NCBI GenBank assembly: GCA_025765615.1
Contig: JAIVFJ010000217.1
Span: forward strand, 1 to 64,000
From: Zopfochytrium polystomum
Taxonomy: Eukaryota > Chytridiomycota > Chytridiomycetes > Chytridiales > Chytridiaceae
DNA length: 64,000 nt
Direction: 5' to 3'
Below the pieces are notes generated by a model. That model did not search any database. It was not told where the DNA came from and was given only the letters and a program-made list of their open reading frames with translations. Shown here one piece after another: positions 58,859-64,000 of this stretch. Within the stretch, counting starts at the first letter, position 1. Every line of letters begins with the position of its first letter. The position numbers and the translations under genes are program-made.

Positions 58859-60796
58859 ATGCCTCCGAGCAGCCGCGCCAACGACGATGACGATGCCGAT
58901 GAGGTCTTCAACGGTGCGGGCGACGATGACCACAACATGGCGGACGACGACAACGATGACCCGAAGGCTCCCAAAAAGCTCATGAAGAAAAGCTCCGCTA
59001 TGGCAGCTGCGGCGGAAAGGCGCCGTAAAGGAGATTCTGGTGCGAACTTTGCATCGTCGAAGGAGAAAACAGACTTCACGGCATTGGTCGATGTCGCTGT
59101 GGCGGAGGCGGAAAAGATGGTACCTTTTTGTTATTCCACACCCGCTATTATGCCTTATTCCCTGACAGAGCTTCTCCAACCACGCTGAAATATAAATGTA
59201 GGCTTCTTTCGGACGACTGGTTGACGCGCTCGAAAGCCTAAACAGCCTTGAGAAGCAGACGCGAACGGTACGTAGATCGTTTAGTTGGTCGGGCTCAACT
59301 GCGAAGTTATTTGCCTTACCTTGTGTGGAATGTAGTCGGCAGACATTCCGTCCAACACACGAATTCTGGTCGCTAACGTCAGCCTCTGCAAAAAAGCGGC
59401 GGATTGGAAACTGCTTGCAGAGCGTGTATCCCTCTTGTCGAAGAAGCATGGGCTACTGAAAACGGTTCGATCTTTAATTGCGTTTGCGGAAGGGCTGACT
59501 TTCGCTGCCTGCAGTCTGTTGCGAAAATGGTCCAAGAAGTGGTTAAAATAATTGATGAAACGAAGGATAAATCGACCAAGCTGGAGCTCATCGAGATGTT
59601 ACGGACAGTGACGGATGGCAAGGTAACCAGCCCACCAGAGGTTTTTTCGAGATTAATTGGGATCCATTGGATCACCAGATTTTTGTGGAAGTAGAACGGG
59701 CGCGGGTCACGCGCGTGCTCTCCAAAATTCGCGAGGATGAAGGAAAAATAGTGGAAGCTGCAGATATTCTTCAGGATCTGCAGGTTGAAACATACGGTTC
59801 CATGGACAAAAGGGAAAAGACGGACTTTATTCTCGAGCAGTTCCGCCTTTGCCTTGCGAAAAAAGATTACACCCGCGCTCAGATTATTGCCCGGAAAATC
59901 AGCACGAAGGTTTTTCAGGACCCCGCCAATCACGTAAGTTATCTTCCGATTTTGTTACTACCTTCGTCTGACAAGTAAATGGCGTTCGAAAGGATCTCAA
60001 ACTGCGATTCTACGAATTGATGATCGTTCACTCAACGCACTCCTCTCAATTCTTGGAAACCTGCAAAAACTATCGTCACATATACGACACCCCCTCCGTT
60101 AAAGAGGATGAAGCTAAATGGACAAGGGTTTGTTTTCTTCGCGTATACAAGTTGATCTGACTACCCCGAAAGGTCTTGCAGAATGTTGTTATTTACATCG
60201 TGCTCTCGCCCTTCGACAATGAACAGTCCGACCTTATACATAGGGTCTATGAGGATCCACTTCTTTCTAAATTGCCTCTCTTCAAAGACTTCGTCAAGTG
60301 TTTCATAACCTCGGAGCTTGTGCGCTGGCCAAAAATCGACGAGATTTACGGTGCGGCATTGAAGAAGACTGATGTATTTGATATTGCAACGGAAGCCGGT
60401 GCCGCCCGATGGAAGGCTCTGCACGAGCGAGTTATCGAGCACAACATTAGAGTTGCAGCCAAATACTACACGAGGATCACCATGAAGCGTTTAAAGCAGT
60501 TGCTGGATCTGTCCGAAAAGGTATGCTTTTACTCGGTCACGTGTCAGATTATTGAGGTTGCCATCACGTTACAGGAAACGGAGGACTTCCTTTCAAAGCT
60601 GGTCGTGTCAAAGACGATTCATGCTCGAATTGATCGACCTGCTGGATACGTTTCATTTGTGCCCCCATCCAAAGGTCCAACCACAGTGCTTAATTCGTGG
60701 AGCGCAGATGTGAACAAGCTCCTTGGGCTCATTTCCACAACATGTCATCTCATTTCAAAGGAAGAGATGGTGCAAAGCATTGCACAATCCTTGTGA
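58859..60796 (+). CDS. RPN5: 26S proteasome regulatory subunit Rpn5 (PSMD12)
   Basis: Eight exons, 58859..59119, 59202..59267, 59336..59464, 59515..59622, 59679..59933, 59993..60127, 60173..60520 and 60575..60796, all in phase, give 507 residues. After a 75-residue acidic/Ala-rich N-terminus not typical of the family, the Rpn5 sequence begins ([17 protein letters not shown]). Landmarks are [71 protein letters not shown], then the PCI-domain helices ([55 protein letters not shown]), the winged helix with [13 protein letters not shown], and the C-terminal helix [16 protein letters not shown]. Rpn5 is a scaffold of the proteasome lid. Confidence 0.94.
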
Positions 60797-61348
60797 TGGT
60801 GAAGGGCACTCCTTAATAAAGTCAAGGACTTGCGCCTGGTTGTTGCAGTCACTTCGCAATTGGAGAACCTGAAAATAATTAGTTACTTGTGAGTGAACGA
60901 CTGGCAGTAGTTGGTGAGTGTGGTTCTCCGTCGCCGATGAATCACCACGGCTGTTGTTCCCCTCACACCCACGGCCGCTCTGGTCGATAGCCCTTCCCCT
61001 TCCCCACCGCCTCCGCCCGCGGCTGGGGCACGGAGCGGCCGCCACAGTTGCGGTCCTGGCCGGCGGTGGTGGCCGTGGTTGTGTGTGTGCGCGTGTGAGT
61101 GTGAGTGCGTGTGTGGTTGCCGCCGACGCTCTGCTGGTGGTGGCGGCGGGGCCATGAAGTGGGCAGCGGCGGTCGCGCTTGTGGTGTGTTCGTGGCCGTG
61201 CGCTGCATGGGTGTAAACCTCACACTGTCTAACTTCAATGCAAGGTGCTACACTTCTTTACCTCCCCGGCCCGTGGAGGTTCTTTTTCTTTGCGCAGTCC
61301 AAGCCACACGGCTGCCGCAAGAATGTTCACATCTTGCTTCTCTTCAGG

Positions 61349-61385
<37 letters not shown>

Positions 61386-61774
61386 AGGTGAGAATAAACT
61401 GTCTCACGCTCTCTTTTCACCAATTACCTCATTCACGACGCAACTTCAAGCTTGCATTTGACCTGTATGGGTCCGCTCTGAGCAAGCGTAGGTGGTGAGG
61501 CCTTGAACTACTTGTAAGAGTGACATCTTTCATCTATATTCTCACGTGCGCTCACCATTGCTTGACTACTTCGTTTCAATTGTTGCACCTTGGCCTTTTT
61601 TTCTGTCTTTTCCTCAATTGTCGGTGGGCGTTATACACCGTCATTACTCGTATAAATACTGACAATTTTTACTTCGCGTAAGTGTATTAATAGTAGTATT
61701 GGACGCGAAAAGTCGCAACACGCCAGATCAGTTTTCTTACGTGCGCCAACTCAAGCTACTGCAAAAGTGGAGGT
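60797..61774. other. Intergenic region with A-tract; possible small minus-strand gene
   Basis: On the minus strand an exon-like segment at about 60795-60880 follows a good acceptor (TTTTCAG at 60871-60877) and reads VLQLRSDCNNQAQVLDFIKE, but no convincing upstream partner was found. An A run of 34 nt lies at about 61350-61383 and GT/CA-rich sequence at 61080-61120. The last 300 nt should hold the promoter of the EFHC1-like gene. Confidence 0.35.
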
Positions 61775-64000
61775 ATGGCCACTCACGAGGCCATCCCGTT
61801 TCTTCCCGGCAACACGTTCAGGGACGTCACCGTAAGTACGGGCGAATTAACTGTTGTGAACCAGTTTGAGTTGTCGTGTCGTTGCTCAACTCAATCACCG
61901 CTTCATCCAGAAAACCGACTTCCGAAAAGCCCACACTCTCGACTATCTCAATGGGTACGCGATTCAACCCAACCCGATTCTCGGTATCGGCCTCACGCCG
62001 ATCCCGCACTCGCAGCTGTCAGGCCCGGCAGAGCTGCTGGCGAAAATTAAATCGGACCCACGCCTGACTTACGGCTCAAAGCAGCACCACCACGCAGCAG
62101 CTACGATTCCTCGTTTCGTTCCAGCGCACGTCGCATTCGACAAGGTCGTTTTGCGGTTTGACGCGTACTTCAAGCAAACTGTTCACGAGTCGCAGGAACA
62201 GTACCACCTACGGCGCGTGAGGATCCATTATTTTGTCGAAGACGACTCCATTGCAGTGGTGGAGCCGCCTGTGGAGAACAGCGGAATCCCTCAGGGAGTT
62301 CTCATCAAACGGCAGCGGCTGCCGAAAAGCACTACTGACTACTACAGCGTTAAGGACTTCAACCTCGGTATCAATGTTGTGTTTTATGGCAAGACGTTCC
62401 GAATCGTAAGCTGTGATGCGTTTACTGAGGTAAGAAGCAAGCTAAAACACAGAAAAGAAATCATGAGAGGGGTTATGCAGTTCACGACCGTTTCCTTACA
62501 AGCCGCAATCACAAATCCAAACTAACCACTTACATGGGGAAAACAATAAAAACTCTCCAAGCGGTATCTACGAGAATCGGAGCACATAGTTCTCAATCCA
62601 CCCGAACCGATGCCGAAAGACCCGCAACAGATTGCCCGCAATCGCCCACATCGCAACCCGTCTTTGAAAGTTGAGCATCACGACAAGCTGCGGCGCTTTC
62701 TGGAGAACGACCGAAAAGTGCTGAGGTTTTTTTGCGTCTGGGACGACCGCGAATCGATGTTCGGCGAGCTGCGAGAGTTTGTCCTGCACTACTACCTTGT
62801 GGACGACTGCGTCGAAGTACGCGAAGTACAAAAACCGAATAATGGAAGAGATCCCTTTCCGATCCTACTGAGAAAGCAACGCTTACAGAAAACGCTGAAC
62901 GAGCTTACAGGTAATGTCGACTTGGAGGTACCCGCACCTGCCAAATTGAGCAATGCAAACGGGACCTTCCCATTTGCACTCGCACAAGCCCCCCGATTTC
63001 CTCCTACGCGCAATTCAGTGGGCTGATTCATTTGCGATTGATCCAGCGGTGTACGATGATGCCTACTATACATGGAAAGACTTCAAGATTGGCGGCGTCA
63101 TCAACGTCCTTGGGCGAACCTTTTTAATGTAGAGTTCGCTGTATTTTATGTTGATGAATGCTGTTCAACGTTTGAAACCCTTCGACTCAAATTCCTCTAG
63201 CCGCGACTGCGACGAGTACACAAAGCGGTACTACCACGAAAATCTTGGTGTCCCGATTAGCACTATGCAGAGCATTCCGATCATCAGCCCTTCGGACGGA
63301 GCAGTGGTCGAGCAAGAAATTCCCCCGTACAACGGATACGGGTCTGTGGAGGACTCGCTCGGGTCGTGCAAATACCTTGTTCTGAAGCCACCAAAGAAGG
63401 ACTTTATTAAAATGCTCGAAAACGAGCACAAGATTCTCCGCTTCGTTGCACGGATGGTAATTGCACCATTTTTGTCTCTTGCCTAAGCTTCTTCCTTCCT
63501 CACCTTCCAATTTTACCTCCTCTGGTGAATGTTTGTCCTTTTCACGCAATAGGAATCGCGCCACAAAGAAGATCAAAACAGACGCTTCGTGATCAGCTAC
63601 CGTCTGGCTGACGATACGATGACCATCTACGAGCCACCGCAGCGCAACGCGGGAATTTTGGGTGGCAAGTTTATGGAAAGAACCCGTGTGCTTCGGCCAG
63701 GGTCATCCTTGTCGTCGCCACAAGGGCCGGCTTATTACGTGGCTGAGGACTTAGTGGTTGGGGCAACCATCGAGATTTTCAAACATCGTTTTGTGCTTCT
63801 GGACGCTGACGAGTACGTCTTCAACTATTTTGAGGAGCGGTTCGATAAGAGCCGTGGATCCAGCGCCGAAGGGGGACGAGGAGGAGCTGTCAGCGGACCA
63901 GTTATGGAGCGGTCAGACAGAGCACGCATTCTCGGCAAGGTCGTCCAGGCAAGCAGGAGCGGAAGAGTGGCAGTGGAGAAAAGTGCGCTGCTCGAACGAC
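61775..64000 (+). CDS. EFHC1-like DM10-domain axonemal protein, 3' truncated
   Basis: Exons 61775..61831, 61911..62429, 62562..62927, 63019..63128, 63201..63456 and 63553 to the window end have consistent phases. It starts MATHEAIPFLPGNTFRDVTK, as in EFHC1. Three DM10 domains are seen: the first around VVLRFDAYFKQTVHESQEQY and DDSIAVVEPPVENSGI; the second around KVLRFFCVWDDRESMFGELR, DDCVEVREV and NVLGRTFLI; the third around KILRFVARM, DDTMTIYEPPQRNAGILGGK and FKHRFVLLDADEYVFNYF. EFHC1 (RIB72-type) is a doublet-microtubule inner protein of cilia and flagella. The C-terminal EF-hand region lies beyond the window. It is strong evidence that the organism builds a flagellum. Confidence 0.95.

Noticed and set aside
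61154..61216. A 20-codon plus-strand reading frame resembling a signal peptide (MKWAAAVALVVC...)
   Set aside because: It ends after 20 residues with no in-phase continuation, lies in GC-rich low-complexity sequence, and has no supporting exon. Chance is more likely.

Overview
The window is nuclear DNA of an intron-rich eukaryote, most likely a zoosporic (flagellated) early-diverging fungus such as a chytrid or blastoclad. This is an inference from gene content. Fungal hallmarks are a PSP1-domain protein, a Ste50/Ubc2-type MAPK adaptor, a G3BP/Bre5-like protein and an arrestin-fold protein. They sit beside cilium-associated genes (an EFHC1-type DM10 protein and an EF-hand/WD40 protein) and a class C (GABA-B-like) GPCR. 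Genes are compact, with many introns of about 45-130 nt with GT-AG ends. Homopolymer T/A tracts and CT/CA microsatellites recur in introns and intergenic gaps.

Layout. 1-15 kb holds an ADCK2-like kinase (5' truncated), a PSP1-domain gene, mitoribosomal mL49, a G3BP-like gene (minus strand), an OTUD6-like deubiquitinase followed after 35 bp by a SAM-RA-SH3-SH3 adaptor, an unrecognised small gene, and a basic nuclear-type protein (minus strand). 16-18 kb is decayed Ty1/copia sequence and a tRNA-derived relic. 18-36 kb holds a class C GPCR, TMEM19 (minus), an EF-hand/WD40 protein, transaldolase (minus), an arrestin-like protein (minus) and BRX1. 36.6-58.2 kb is a 21.6-kb nest of Ty1/copia elements. 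It contains a complete but broken element (47759-55694, here called Cop2), two further Cop2 LTRs, an inverted Cop2 3' half, half of a second family (Cop3), and outer remnants of a third (Cop1) whose LTRs face outward at both ends. 58.8-64 kb holds proteasome subunit Rpn5 and an EFHC1-like gene cut by the window end.

The host genes are unrelated housekeeping and signalling loci: ribosome biogenesis, mitochondrial translation, proteasome, pentose phosphate pathway, stress granule/ubiquitin and MAPK signalling. No metabolic cluster is visible. The points most worth following up are a predicted one-nucleotide exon (or stwintron-type nested intron) in transaldolase, a heat-shock-element-like array upstream of the TATA box in one Cop1 LTR, the basidiomycete-like SAM-RA-SH3-SH3 layout, and the rearranged inverted retrotransposon nest.

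Exon joins were worked out by eye from reading frame, GT-AG ends and family conservation. They are stated where phases agree and flagged where they do not.
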